This document shows positions 48,286-62,618 of a stretch of DNA of 64,000 bases, in pieces. Source of the stretch: Lentinus brumalis (Eukaryota; Basidiomycota; Agaricomycetes; Polyporales; Polyporaceae); contig MARA01000023.1 of the NCBI GenBank assembly GCA_001792895.1, positions 558,001 to 622,000 on the forward strand, in the 5' to 3' direction. Made by a program: the position numbers and the translations under genes. The notes below the pieces were generated by a model. That model did no database searches. It had not been told where the DNA came from and saw only the letters and a list, made by a program, of their open reading frames with translations. The stretch's first letter is position 1. Each line of letters begins with the position of its first letter.

Positions 48286-49050
48286 ATGTTTCCTGCTGTA
48301 ATCTCTTCTCTTCTATCTGCCTACCTCCCATTCTTCTTCCGTACATGTGTCTTTCTGTTCCCCCGTACTCAGGATGGTCCATCTGCATGTTCTCGTCTCG
48401 CAACTCCAGGTATACTTATCTCTGACTCTTCTATCATCTCGTCAACTCATGTACCACTTCTCTCTCAGCTCGTTACTGCCACAGGCTCTCGACATGGTCA
48501 CGATCCAGGTAAGTCTTCGAGCATACCAATCTATGCTCAACGTCGTCTCTTGTACTGACTATCCTCGTCTCGACAGGACTGATTCTACTCTCTACTCGCA
48601 CATCGAGGTATGGAATCTCACCTCATTGTACTGTTGCCTTCGCTGATTACTCTCTCACTTCATGTAGTTCTCGTCTCGTATGTATTATGGCCCTCAAGCT
48701 GCTGCATACTATTGCAAGGTAAGCGCGACACGACTCGTCCCGAACTCCCGCTTCACGCGACTGATTCTCATCTTGGACCTACAGGCAGTACCACTGTCTG
48801 CGGCCAACCTACTCATCATGTCGCACGTCCAGACAACAAGCGTGCGCGTACGACTCGTGCATCCGGTCTGCAGCGCCGCGAAGGCGGGCTCGGACACTTC
48901 GGGCTCAGCTGCGAGTAATTTGGTATGTCCCTCGCATCTCTCAGATTCATGAACTCACGGCGTCGCTTGCAGACGGTACGTACAAAGAGTCGCGGGAGAC
49001 CGCGGTCCAAGGTTCGAAGTCGAGGTCCGGCAAGCAGTTACTTGCTGTGA
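48286..49050 (+). other. candidate intron-rich transcription unit, unit 4
   Basis: Same sequence as 16127-16891, with the same splice sites and the same 153-codon spliced frame. Confidence 0.3.
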
Positions 49051-50632
49051 GCAAGAGTAAGTCCGCGTTCCTTCGACCTTGGGTTCAATTACTGACATCT
49101 ACTCGCCGTCATTCAGGCCCTCAACGTGTATTCGCGGGTCAATAGTACCTCAGGTAAGCCATTCGGGTCGTGCACAAGCTGTCAAGGACTGTAGCTGACT
49201 CCCGGGTCTCTGTATTCGCAGCTCAGGAAGGGCAGCGGCGACCATGCGACCGCGGAGTAAGTTGCTAATCCCTCGCACTGATAGTCCAGTCATTCACACC
49301 CGTCTCGGAGCAGCGCACTACATCGCACTTGCAGAGGAGCCGAAGTCTCAGGTAAGCGGGCTTATTCCATACACACGCATCTTGCAAGAGACTGACTCTT
49401 TGCGAGGCTCCCGCTTGTTACTTTGCGCCGACACCCATGCAATCCCGGACGGCAGGAGATAAGTATCACAGAGGTAACTACGTACTGTACATTGCGGTGG
49501 TACGCGTCTGGTTCGTCGTGTCCGTCCGGCATGGCTGGAATAGCGGCGCGGACATGGGCCGCGCTGCCGTCCGAGCCTCCCGCACACCCTCCCGTCTGCG
49601 TCTGCCGCGACCTCCGTGCTCCCACGCATCCGACGCGTCGTCTCGTCTCGCCTTGCGCCTTGCGCCATGCGCATCGCGGCATCGGTCGGCGGTCTTGGAG
49701 AGCACCACGGGTGCTCTCCCTGAACGCCCGAGTGGCCGGTCTTCTTCATAGCGTCACGAGGCGCAGCTTTCTTGGTCTTGAGCCCGTTCAGAGCCCTTGT
49801 GCGTCGCATCGAGCTACGAGAGGGCGGCTTGTGACGTCCGACCGGCCGCTAGTGCCCGCGAGGTCGATCTTGAGAACTCGCCCGTTCAGGACAACTGGCA
49901 CGCACGCACGTAGTCTCAAGGACTTACACGTGCGCTGCGAAGCGGTTGCGCCGCCGTCTGGTCTGGTATCCGCCCGGGAGAACGACGGCATGTCGGCGGC
50001 CGCGAGATGGTGTTCATGTTGGAGACTGTTTTGCTGACCGGCTCGGAGCCGCGCGGGAGGCATCTGCTTCGATGCGGAAGCGTCACCGTACAGAGTCTCG
50101 TCAGCCAGCGTGCAGAGGCCACACAGACAGCGACGCACCGGGTCAGGGAGGCAGTGGACACACAGCGCACGAGAATGTGGCTGCAGCGTCGTGCGGAAGC
50201 CTCTTTCAGCACGTGGTGTGTGTGTGGGTGCTGGGAGGTGCGTTCGTTCACCGCGGGTGGCTGTGGTTCGAGTGCGACAGGGTGTCGGCCCCGCGAGTTG
50301 AGCTTCCCATTGCCCGCGATCCAGAGCGCGTCGTGTGCCGCAGAGCCCTCAGCCGTGCTCGCCTGAACGCCCCGGGACCGGTCGAACTTGTTGCGGCGGC
50401 TGACGAGGCCGGGCTCGCAAGTTCGTTCCGGACCCTCTCCCGGACACCCGCCCGACGAGCGGATTTTCAGACCCGTCCTGGCGGCGTGAGACCGGGTTGC
50501 ACACGGGCTGTCCGACTCACATGAGCGTCCTGAAGTTGTTTCGCGCCGTTCGGGGACGGGTTGCGGGCGGGAGAGCCGGGACGAGCGGTCGGGCGGCGAG
50601 AATGCAATGAAAATCGCTCTTCGAAGCGATTT

Positions 50633-51620
50633 TCAGACCGGCTCAGATCGCAGCGCAGGTTGGGGTGCTGCAAGAGACTGGTTCGTGCGTTCGGAGGACA
50701 CCGTGTTTGGCGCGAGAGGGGGCGGGGTGCTGGAGATATGGCCCCTCTGGTGTCGGGCCGAACCTGCGAGCACGACCGAACGATCGGGTTCCAGGACTCC
50801 TCTGGCGGCGCGAACCCGGGTCGTGCACAGTCGGTGCGACTGGCTGCGACGGTCGGAAGCTGTTTCGCGCCGTTTGGGGACGATTTGCGGGCGGGAGAGC
50901 CGGGACGAGCGGGCGGGCGGCGAGAGTGCAATGAAAATCGCTCCGAAGAGCGATTTTCGCACCGCCGCGGATTCAGGTGTGGCTGCGAACGCTGACGGAG
51001 AGCGTTCAGCGTAGTCTATCAGTGTCGGCTTTAGACCGATAGCGTGCGGGTGGGAGGAGTTATCATCGATCTTGTGTCGGGCCGAGCCCGCGAGAAGAGG
51101 TCGGGGATGGTCGTCCAGAGCGTCGGCCGTAAGCATTCGAGGCTGCTTGTCTTGTTTACGTCGAGTCCGCGGCGTTCGAGAGTGTCGTCGAGGAGGCAGG
51201 GCGGCGGGGCAAGCCTGGAGTCCGCGGCACTGTCTGGGGTATTGCGAGGGCAGCAGTTGATGATCCGCGACGAGACGAGTATGGGCCGACCCCGGGCACC
51301 TGTCGCGTCCGGTGTGAGGTGACTGCGATGTGTTCTCGGCGTGTGACGGGCGAATGTGTCGACTGGTGGCAGAAACGCCGTTCTGCACGCAGTCAATGGC
51401 GTCGGGCGGGCGCGCAAGAAGTTGGATCTGTTGAGGGCGGCTCGTGAGTGTCAGAGTAAGACACATAAGACGTGCTGGGACGTACCTGGCGAGAAGGAAC
51501 ACGGCCGGAGTGCGGGCGGCAGAGAAGAGGGATGTGCGGCACAAGAGCGCGTCGGGCGAGCGATTGTGACGGACGCGGGAGGTTCACAAGGTCAAAATAA
51601 GGCGGTTCTTGGAGTGTCAT
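50633..51620 (-). other. candidate two-exon minus-strand ORF, unit 4
   Basis: Same sequence and spliced frame as 18474-19461. Confidence 0.2.
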
Positions 51621-52172
51621 CGTGTGAGACGAAGAAGGGGCGAAGGGAGGAAGGCGAGTACGGAACGGCGCAAGGCTTGGCAGACATACTCACATGGGTC
51701 GCGCGGAGACACTCTACGAGCGGAGGAGGGGAAACACCCGAGGGACGGTGTGTTGGGACGGAAGCAATATATTTGTGCTCGTTGCACGGCGTACATGACC
51801 ATATCTCTCTACAACTCGTCGAGCGTGCCATGCGGGAGTGCGGCGGTGGGACACAAGCCTGGGGCGGGACACAGCCATGGAGCAGCGCAAGGACTTGCAG
51901 CGGCGGACGAGGGCCAGGGGAGAAGCAAGTGCGAGTGCGAGCAGTACCAGTGCAGAGAGGAGTGCGAGCAGAGAGCGACGACGGAGAGCGTGCGTGCAGA
52001 GAGCGTCGGGAGCAGCCACAGCTCGCTCAGTGGCCGGGAGAATGGACGCGCGGGGAAAACAAGAGACAACAACGCGCGACGCGCCTCGCACGTTCTCTCC
52101 GCCTCCCGCCTCGACCACGGACCCCCTCTGCTCGCTGCTCGCCGCCCGCTGCTCGTCGTATCTTCGCCCGTC

Positions 52173-54215
52173 ATGGTCGCCCAGACGCGCACGGCGGGGC
52201 AGCCGTCCCCAAAGAAACTCCGTTTCCGCGACAAGCTCGTCGGCAAGGGCCTCACCACCGACGCCCTCCAGAAGAAACTCAAGCAGCTCCACCAGGAGCT
52301 CGCCGAGATGGACCAGGAGCACGTCGACGTCCCCTCCCTCAACGCCATCCGCAAAGACCTCATCAGCACCTCCATCCTCCTCCACAAGGACCGCGGCGTC
52401 AAGGCATACGCCGCGTGCTGCCTCGCCGACCTCCTCAGACTATATGCGCCGGACGCGCCCTACAACCAGAACGAGCTCCGCGACATCTTCCAGTTCTTCT
52501 TCAGGCAGCTCTCGACGGGCCTTAAGGGCGCGGACTCGGCGTACTACAATGAATACTTCCACCTCCTCGAGTCGCTCTCGACCGTCAAGAGTGTGGTTCT
52601 CGTCTGTGACCTTCCCAACGGCGACGAACTCATGGTCGACATTTTTCGCGACTTCTTTGGCCTCGTGCGACGCGACCTCCCGAAGAAGATCGAGCTCTTC
52701 ATGGCCGACATTCTCATCGCGCTCATTGACGAGTGCCAGAGCCTCCCATCCGAGGTGCTGGAAACCATCATGGCCCAGTTCACAGACAAGAACGCGGTAC
52801 GTCCCCCTTAATCTTGCGACCATTCACCACGCTCCGACACGGCTTCTCCTTCCTGGTCACGAACCAATACCTCTGCGCGACTTACGGTGGTGATGTTCGC
52901 GGCCCTTGCACGGGTGGTTAGTTGGCGTGTCGCGTCGACTTGGGTCCAGATAGACTAGGCGACGTGGTCCGAGGCTTGACGCAAGAAACGCGTCTTGCGT
53001 GGTCGCGCTCGGAGAGCACCTGTCGATGAGCAGTCTGACCACCGTCGGACCAAGCCAGCCAGCCTGGTCGATTGCCAGGGAGGCGGTTGCGCCAGGGACT
53101 CCGATGTTGCCCTTACTGGTATCTCGATGTTATCACTTCAGATTGCGCCGTCTTCTAGCTACTCCACGTGCAGGCTCCCGCCAATTGTCGACGACGGACC
53201 TTGAGTGCGCTGCCATTCAGTGGCCCGAGCGTCTTGCTGGCCATCTGCTCAGTTTCTATGTGATTTAATGCGCAGCGAGGTTCAGGGATCAAGTTGTACT
53301 GACGCATATATGCAGAAAATGGATCAACCTTCCTACCGGCTTGCGGTCCAGGTCTGCAATGCGACCGCAGACAAGCTCCAGCGACACGTCTGCCAGTACT
53401 TCACCGACGTCATCGTGGACCGCGCACGAGAAGAGGATTTCGACGAGGTCAAGACAGCACACGACCTCATCCAGCAGCTGAACCGCGCATGTCCATCCCT
53501 CCTGCACAATGTCGTGCCACAGCTCGAAGAAGAACTGCACGTTGAGCAGATTCAGCTCCGTCTCATGGCGACGCAGACTCTGGGCGAAATGTACGCAGAC
53601 AAGCACGGGATGGAGCTCGTGCAGAAGTATCCAACGACGTGGACTCAGTGGCTCGGGCGCAAGAACGACAAGAACGCAACAGTCCGGTTGACGTGGGCGG
53701 AGACGATGAAGGGCGTGGTCGTGAACTTGCCAGAGATGCGTAAGGAGGTCGAGGGAGGGTCCGCGACTACGCACCGGCTGCAGACGGACCGGCGGGGCGA
53801 CGGGGCGAGCGGGGCGGGTGCCATCCTGTTGCAGCGAGAAAGCGAAACTCAGGGAGATCCGTGGGCAGGAGCGGTGGGGGGAGGGATACGTGGGCGGGGA
53901 GGTGGGGAGGGAGGTGGGGAGGACGGCGAGATGGGATTGGCGCCCGGGAGGAGGGCACTCTACTCGCAGTTGCAGGGGACGGCTCTATTCGTGTACACTA
54001 CAGACAGACAATATATCTCGTGCCTACTCTGCGACCCGCCCGACTCCTCGCCACGCCGCACAACCAACAGCCCCGAGCCTTGCACTGAGACTACACCGCC
54101 GCGCTCTTCTCCCGACGCGCAGGTCAGCCGCGGACAGGCAGGACACGAGCTCTCGCCGCTACCAGCTTATCCGCCCGCGAGCGAAGATCTCTTGTCCATG
54201 CTCATGCGCACTTGA
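52173..54215 (+). CDS. PDS5: Pds5 N-terminal fragment with chimeric end, copy 5
   Basis: Exon 1 is 52173-52796, the intron 52797-53315, exon 2 starts at 53316. Pds5 likeness ends near 53753. The PDS5 part matches copies 2-4 (His283). Because the diverged U sequence starts at 54093, the chimeric tail is different and stops earlier (54213-54215, 507 codons spliced). Confidence 0.86.
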
Positions 54216-57200
54216 CGCAAATGGCCGGGCGTCCAGTCCTGCCACACACACGAACACTCAGCGTCCCGAGCCTGGTTCTCACAGCACCCCGGACGCGACC
54301 CGCGCCGTTCGCCGCGCCGTCGACGGGCGAGGAGTCGCCGGGAATTGGCCCAGAGAGACTACGGGCATGAGATGCCAGATGCCGGGGATACCGAAGGAAC
54401 CACGGGTCGACGCTCGCCGGACCCTCGCGTGGAGGACCTGCCGGCGTGCCAGATAGCCGTCAGCTGCGGTTCGAGGGCCAGGAAGCTACCGGGCGACGGT
54501 GCGCAGCGGCAACAAGTGCGCCCAGCGCGGCTCAGAACGGGCGCACGTGCAGTCAGGCTGTCGAGCATCCAGTCTATCTATCGTATGAATCGTTAGCGTG
54601 TCATACCAACCGTACAGCACTCTGCTCACCGTCAATAGAGCCCGGTAGAGCGACTTGATTGCCTGCCCTCTGTGAATCTTGCGTGAATCGTCTCTGTTCG
54701 AGCCTAGCAGAAAGGTCAGACCGTGCATCGAGCGATAACAAAAGTGAGAACTCACAACAACGACGTCGACGTCGACTTGCAGAGAAGCGCGCCGCAGATC
54801 TCGCGACTCGCCCGACGGTTGGGCGCCTACCAAAGGCGGGCGATCGAGATGGCAAGCCCGCGTCGCGTCCATCTTGAACGTCGCCCTCGCTCTCTCCTTC
54901 CACCGCCATCCCCTTGCCACGAGTGTTCTCCGCCGCCGTCGTCTGCGAGCAAGACGTCGCACCCGACAGCCACAGCCACAACTTGAAGCTTCAGCTGCAT
55001 CACGTCAAGCTGTCCGCCAGAGAAGGTGAGTTGTATGCGCGGCGACATAGACGACACGGAACGTACCTGTCTGCCCTACAGTCGCTCGCAGTGACCCAGA
55101 GTCGTCTGATTGCTGCTGCTAACGCCCAGCAGGCCGGACTGCCGCGGGTCTCAGCTGCATGGTGTGGTCTTCGACCAGGTGCGTGAGAACGACCTACAAG
55201 TGCCAGCAGGTAAGTCAAGGTTCCGCGATCTCCTACCGAAAGATTTTACCTTTCGTGCGTCTCGAGGACTGACGGTGTGTCGGACTCGGACACTCTGTCC
55301 AGCTTGAGCTGCAAGAGGCTCGCGGCGAGCTGAGACTGCGAACAGACAGTAGGTCTCCTCAGCCACTGCACACGCCAGTGGACGGAACTAGCTCACCTAC
55401 TTTGCGCCTTGCGCTTGATGTGCTGCATGCGCAGGGAGCGGAGATGCTGCGTATCTAACCCTCTAGAAGCTCCGAGTCAGACACTCGGAAGTCATGCTGC
55501 ACGCGAGCAATCCGAGTACGTACCTGACTGCGCGAGCGACGCTCCTGCGCATGATTTCTGTCTTTGTTCTTGACCGAATACTTCTCGTGGCATGCGCAAG
55601 GCTTGCGTCGAACCACCTCTGCATCTGCAACACGTTACGTCACGCTGCTCAATAGGTAAGTCGCGTGGTGGCTGAGCGAACTTGGCACGAACCTTTTGCG
55701 AACCTCGTCTCCCGCACTGCGTCCTGTTGCACGCCTTCGAAGAGCCTCGGACCCTGCGCAATATGGTACCTACTGCTATGATCGCGGTCAGTTTGTCTCG
55801 ACGATAGCAGAGAGCTCAGGTTACAGGTACGTACTATTGTGGCAGGAATTGCCGGGCGGCCGCCTCCAGCATCCGACATGGACGCGGTGGTCGACAAGGT
55901 CGAGCTTGAGATGCACCGTGAGTACTATTACACGTGCCTCGGATACACGCGGTACGTAAGGCAGTGGATGGAAGAGACCCAGGAAGAGCCATCTGATATA
56001 TGTTAGTATCAGCGAGAGCTGACGAACTCCGATTCCGTAGATACACACCTCCTGTGCCCGGGCAGCGGCTGGTGCTGCGGCGCTGACTGCCAGCGCCGCA
56101 GCCGCGATGTTGAGGACGTCGCTCGATCTTCTGAATGGAATTTGTGACATGCTGCGCTTGACATGCGGCCTGTGCTGCTTCGTGGTTAGGTGAGCACGCC
56201 ACTTTCCATCCTCGAACCCGTGACAGAGCGTACCTTGCATCCTCATCCTGCCAGGGCGAAGATCTGCACCTATGGAGGTTCGCATGCGAAGACAACCACT
56301 TATCACGGTTTCGTGACAGCGCATGCCTAGGGGACGTCCAACCAAGTCAGTTCCAGTTCGATCGCGACGAGGTCGTCATCAATAAACCTACAAGCTCGAT
56401 GTGCTGCCGCTGACCCTCATGTATACCGTCTCTTGCCTAGGTCTTCGCCCGCAATTTTTCGGCGGAACGAACTGCTGTCAAACTGGAATGTACAAGCATG
56501 AGCGACACGTTGTCCATGCGTCTCCATCAGGTTCAGGTGCGTAAAGGTTGGGATGTGATGCTCACCTGCGTAGGGAATGTCGTCGTGATTCCCTGAACTC
56601 GAGGGACGGCGTCGAGCTGGAGTCCGGAGGGCAGGGATGGCGGGATATGTGGGAGCAGGTGGGGCGTGGGGATAGGGAACAGGAAGGTCTGAGAAGCCCC
56701 GCTGTCGCTTCCTGCATGTTCTGATATTAGTCGGGAGCTAAACAGCATGTCGTAGAGTAAGCATCAAATACAAGCTGGATCTCAACGGAGTAAGCGGAGT
56801 GCGAAGTCAGATCTGGATAGCGCAGCACAACCCTCGTGACTTGAACGTGCATCGGAATATTCCTCTGCTACCGGGAGAGAGGTTTGCGGTAAGCGGGATG
56901 CTTCTGAGCATCGTGCGGTATGCGCAGCCTGACGGAGCGCTGCACGAAGCTTCCTGAAATTTTGATGGGAGTCAGGAACACGCAATCTGTGAATGCCTGT
57001 ATGACTCTTTCCTCCTCTGTGTAGAGTACAGACATACTGCAGCTCTGATATATTGTGTTCCTGTGGCTAAAGACTCAAGAGTGTAGGACTTGAAACTGAA
57101 TCAGGCCCGGGGCCCAGTGCAGGGTACTTAGAGGATACTAGGCCTGGCTGGATGAGGACACTGCGTGCCATCATGTTGCCACGGGCACGGGGACCTGGTC

Positions 57201-60200
57201 AAATTTGATTAGAACGGACGTAATTGCAAGAAGCTACTGATCGGCGAACACTGCCTGTGAACCTAGCATGCTGGGTCTCCGACCTGGCACCTCCGAGTCA
57301 ATCATTGCAGAATTGAGTATGTCTCTGCGGGCTAACGTCACTGGTTGCATCAGAGATAGCTCATGACAATATGCAGGGATGGAGGCAGGCATATCTGAGT
57401 CAATCCATGGGTTCGGACTTGGAAGACTGAAGCTGCAGCTATCACGGCGACTACTTATCCAGGTTAGGACAGCTTCGACGTCTTACGTGTGCGAAAGAGA
57501 GAGAATGTGATGAGGTCATGCCGGAGTAAGGGTCTGAATCACTCAGGCACTTATTCCGGCATGAGCGCGTACACGGGAACCTAGGGTTTTGCCCGAGTTC
57601 TCTCTCCTCTCAGCTCTCAGACAGCAGCCTGAGGGTACGGAGCAGATGACAAGCATACTAGTAATGTATAGAGCTTGGAAATACCACATTATTCGTGCCA
57701 GGTATCGTCAAGCTGCGACTGGCCTGCTATATGGATGGAAAGCACTGGGCGACTCGCTGGGCTCAAGTCAACTGGTGTATTGTGATGTGGTAAGTAATGG
57801 TTAATGAGAAACTTTACAGAACATATGCCGAAATAGTGTCCTTATACGCTCCAGAAGGTCCATAAAGCGAGCCGTGAAGAGATGAACGACAGAAGGAGGC
57901 CAGAGAATGCATGTCGGGACACTCGGACGAGTTGCCAGAATGAGGTCATGAGCAAAAAAGGCAATGTAAGCGCTCTTGAAATCGCGGCCTTCTCCAAAAG
58001 CGCGCAGTCGCTGTGTGCTTGTTCTCCTGCTAAACGTTCCAAGCAAGTCCGTACGCCTTGGCAAAGGCTTACGTAAGTATTTGCTACCTACTACAGGGGC
58101 GCGTGAGCTGATAGGACACCTATGGCTCGCAGGATAGTGGCCAGTAATGCTACACTCAAATCCTGCAACCCCGGGACACCCGCTCATTGATCGAGGTGAT
58201 ATCGTCAATGTCCTGGCATTGTAGCATCAGTGCCTGTACTAACACCTTACTATTTCTCTTAATAGATACTCACAGGCCTGCGAACCCCCTTGAAATTGCG
58301 GGAAACTCTGCAAAACGCTTGCTTTCGAGGACCCTGTCCTCGTGCTTTCGTCTGCCGACTCTACGACAAAAATACGAGCCGCAGCGCGACCATCACATTC
58401 TTAGCGTCTACTGTACGTCAACACAACAGCTTCTCTCAGCCGAGACACCTTCGCCGTCTGGAATCACACTAGTCGCTCTGTTCCGTCTCGACAACCTGCA
58501 GCCTCGCCCACCCCTCGCCCCCCTCGCCGTGTCGCGCTCTGGTTGGACGATAGCCTCGCACGCATTCCATCGTGCGAACCTTTGCCAGTCAACAAGTTAA
58601 GGTTCTGCAGCCCGTGACATGGCCAGCACTTGTATAAGTACCCCGCCATCTCGACGCCGGCCTCCTGCGCACTCCGTACCCCTGCCCGTACTTTGACCCG
58701 CATCCTCCCCCATACTTACTACGTCTCACACCATGCCCTGTACCCCGTCTTTGTTTTATCTTTGGGCTACCCGTCTCTGTTCCGTCGTCCACACATTCAA
58801 TCGTATTCCTTGTTCACCTGCATCACCACTGGCAGTATGTCGGTCGTAGTATCTTTATGTCTCATGTCGAGTTCGTCGTTGCATCTGACCTGGCTCCGAG
58901 TCACTCTTTATACCTCCATGTTTCCTGACGTAATCACTTCCCTTCTATCTGCCTACTCCCCATTCTTCTTCCGTACATGTGTCTTTCTGTTCCCCCGTAC
59001 TAAGTATGCTCCATCTGCATGTTCTCGTCTCGCAACTCCAGGTATACTTATCTCTGACTCTTCTATCACCTCGTCAACTCATGTACCACTTCTCTCTCAG
59101 CTTGTTACTGCCACAGGCTCTCGACATGGTCACGATCCAGGTCAGTCTTCGAGCATACTACTCAGTCTATGCTCAGCGTCGTCTCCAGTGTACTGACTAT
59201 CACCGTCTCAACAGGACCTCTCTACTCGCACATCGAGGTATGGATCTCACCTCATTGTATTGTTGCCTTCGCTAATTACTCTCTCACTTCATGTAGTTCT
59301 CGTATGTATTCTGGCCTCAAGCTGCCGCATACTATTGCAAGGTGAGCGCGACACTACTCGTCCCGAACTTCCGCTTCACGCGACTGATTCTCATCTTGGA
59401 CCTACAGGCAGTACCACTGTCTGCGGCCAGCCTACTCATCATGCGCACGTCCAGACAACAAGTGTGCGCGCACGAGTCGTGCATCCGGTCTGCATCGCCG
59501 CGTTGAAGGGGGCTCGGACACTTCGGGCTCAGCTGCGAGTAATTTGGTATGTCCCTCGCATCTCTCAGATTCATGACTCGCGGCGTCGCTGCAGACAGTA
59601 CGTACAAAGAGTTACGGGAGACCGCGCCGGTCCAAGGTTCGAAGTCGAGGTCCGGCAAGCAGTTACTTGCTGTGAGCAAGAGTAAGTCCGCGTTCCTTCG
59701 CCCTTGGGTTCAATTGCTGACTTCTACTCGCCTCATTCAGGCCCTCAACATGTATTCGCGGGTCAATAGTACTTCAGGTAAGCCATTCGGGTCGTGCACA
59801 AGCTGTCAAGGACTGAAGCTGACTCCCGGGTCTCTGCCTGCGCAGATCGTACCTCAGGAAGAGCAGCGACGACCATGCGACCGCAGGAGTAAGTTACTAA
59901 TCCCTCGCACTGATAGTCCAGTCATTCACACCCGTCTCGGAGCAGCGCACTACATCGCACTTGCAGAGGAAGCCGAAGTCTCAGGCAAGCGGCTTATTCC
60001 AATACACACGCATCTTGCAAGAGACTGACTGTTTGCGAGGCTCCCGCTTGTTACTTTGCGCCGACACCCATGCAATCCCGGACGGCAGGAGATAAGTATC
60101 ACAGAGGTAACTACGTACTGTACATTGCGGTGGTACGCGTCTCGTTCGTCGTGTCCGTCTGGCATGGCTGGAATAGCGGCGCGGACATGGGCCACGCTGC

Positions 60201-62618
60201 CGTCCGAGCCTCCCGCACACCCTTCCCTCTGCGTCGGGTGCAATTGCCGCGACCTCCGTGCTCCCACGCATCTGACGCGTCACGTCGTCTCGTCTCGTCT
60301 CGCCTTGCGCCATGCGCATCGCGGCATCGGTCGGCGGTCTTGGAGAGCACCACGGGTGCTCTCCCTGAACGCCCGAGTGGCCGGTCTTCTTCATAGCGTC
60401 ACGAGGCGCAACTTTCTTGGTCTTGAGCCGGTTCAGAGCCCTTGTGCGTTGCATCGAGCTACGAGAGGGCGGCTTGTAACGTCCGACCGGCCGCTAGTGC
60501 CCGCGAGGTCGATCTTGAGAACTCGTCCGTTCGGGACAACTGGCACGCACGTAGTCTCAAGGACTTACACGTGCGCTGCGAAGCGGTTGCGCCGCCGTCT
60601 GGTCTGGTATCCGCCCGGGAGAGCGACGGCATGTCGGCGGCCGCGAGGTCGTGTTCATGTTGGAGACTGTTTTGCTGACCGTCTCGGATCCGTCCGGGAG
60701 GCATCTGCTTCGATGCGGAAGCGTCACCGTCGGCTGCTGACAGAGTCTCGTCAGCCAGCGTGCAGAGGCTCGGGAGATATCGCGGAGACAGCGAGTCAGC
60801 GACGTACCGGGTCAGGGAGGCAGCGGAGGCACAGCGCACGAGAACGTGGCTGCAGCGTCGTGCGGAAGCCTCTTTCAGTACGTGGTGTGTGTGTGGGTGC
60901 TGGGAGGTGCGTTCGTTCACCGCGGGTGGCTGTGGTTCGAGTGCGACAGGGTGTCGGCCCCGCGAGTTGGCTTCCCATTGCCCGCGATCCAGAGCGCGCG
61001 TGTGCCGCAGTGCCCTCAGCCGTCTCGCCTGAACGCCCCGGGACCGGTCGATCTTGTTGCGGCGGCTGACGAGGCCGGGCTCGCGAGTTCGTTCCGGACC
61101 CTCTCCCGGACACCCGCCCGACGAGCGGATTTTCAGACCCGTCCTGGCGGCGCGACACCGGGTCGTACACGAGCTGTCCGACTCACATGAGCGTCCTGAA
61201 GTTGTTTCGCGCCGTTCGGGGACGATTTGCGGGCGGGAGAGCCGGAACGAGCGGTCGGGCGGCGAGAATGCAATGAAAATCGCTCCAAAGAGCGATTTTC
61301 AGACCGGCTCGGATCGCAGCGCGGTTGGGGTGCTGCAAGAGACTGGTTCGTGCGTTTAGAGACACCGTGTTCGGCGCGAGAGGGGGCGGGGTGCTGGAGA
61401 TATGGCCCCTCTGGTGTCGGGCCGCACCTGCGAGCACGACCGAACGATCGAGTTCCAGGACTCCTCTGGCGGCGCGAACCCGGGTCGTGCACAGTCGATG
61501 CGACTGGCTGCGACGGTCGGAAGCTGTTTCGCGCCGTTTGAGGATGATTTGCGGGCGGGAGAGCCGGGACGAGCGGGCGGGCGGCGAGAATGCAATGAAA
61601 ATCGCTCATGGAGCGATTTTCGCACCGCCGCGGATTCAGGTGTGGCTGCGAGCTGACGGAGAGCGTTCAGCGTAGTCTATCAGTGTCGGCTTTAGACCGA
61701 TAGCGTGCGGGTGGGAGGAGTTATCATCGATCTTGTGTTGGGCCGAGCCCGCGAGAAGAGGTCGGGGATGGTCGTCCAGAGCGTCGGCCGTAAGCATTCG
61801 AGGCTGCTTGTCTTGTTTACGTCGAGTCCGCGGCGTTCGAGAGTGTCGTCGAGGAGGCAGGGCGGCGGGGCAAGCCTGGAGTCCGCGGCACTGTCTGGGG
61901 TATTGCGAGGGCAGCAGTTGATGATCCGCGACGAGACGAGTATGGGCCGACGCCGACGAGCCCGGGCACCTGTCGCGTCCGGTGTGAGGTGACTGCGATG
62001 TGTTCTCGAGGTGCGGGGGCGAATGTGTCGGCTGGCGGCAAAACGCCGTTCTGCACGCAGTCAATGGCGTCGGGCGGGCGCGCAAGAAGTTAGATCTGTT
62101 GAGGGCGGTTCGTGAGTGTCAGAGTAAGACACATAAGACGTGCTGGGACGTACCTTGCGAGAAGGAATACGGCTGGAGTGGGGCGGCAGAGAGAGGGATG
62201 TGCGGCACAAGTGGCTCACGGGAGCGCGGCAGGCGAGTGATTGCGCGGGTTCTCAAGGTCAGAATAGGGCAGTTGTTGGAGTGTCATCGTGTGAGACGAA
62301 GAAGGGGAGGAAGGCGAGTACGGAACGGCGTAGGCTTGGCAGACATACTCACATGGGTCGCGCGGAGACACTCTACGAGCGGAGGAGGGGACACAGTCGA
62401 GGGACGGAGTGTTGGGACGAAAGCAATATATTTGTGCTCACTGCACGGCGTACATGTCTACATGGGCGTATACGAATGCGGGAGGGCGTGAGAGCAAGCC
62501 TGGGCGGGACACAGCCATGGAGCAGCGCAAGGACTTGCAGCGGCGGACGCGGGCCAGGGGAGAAGCGAGTGCAGAGTGCGAGCAGAGTGCGGTACGGAGA
62601 GCGTGCGTGCAGAGCGTC
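54216..62618. other. diverged U segment of unit 5
   Basis: It aligns with U of the other units over its whole length but with indels that break the candidate frames described there. Splice sites, the TATA-like element (58634), the 14-bp hairpin (57517-57563), the perfect hairpin (60341-60363) and the paired hairpins (61275-61300, 61597-61621) are kept. No gene is recognised. Confidence 0.6.

Larger units (their letters stand above)
41287..52007 (+). repeat. tandem unit 4 (10,721 bp)
   Basis: Head-to-tail copy. Micro-site alleles are CTGTTGCTTCC near 46056 and GCTTTGACC near 46831. Confidence 0.95.
52008..62618 (+). repeat. tandem unit 5 (10,611 bp), hybrid
   Basis: The left part to 54092 equals units 2-4. 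From 54093 to the next unit the sequence is a diverged relative of U with many substitutions and small indels, many at short base runs. Divergence is patchy: 58262-58500 and 61680-61930 are almost unchanged, while 58740-59300 differs strongly. Confidence 0.92.
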
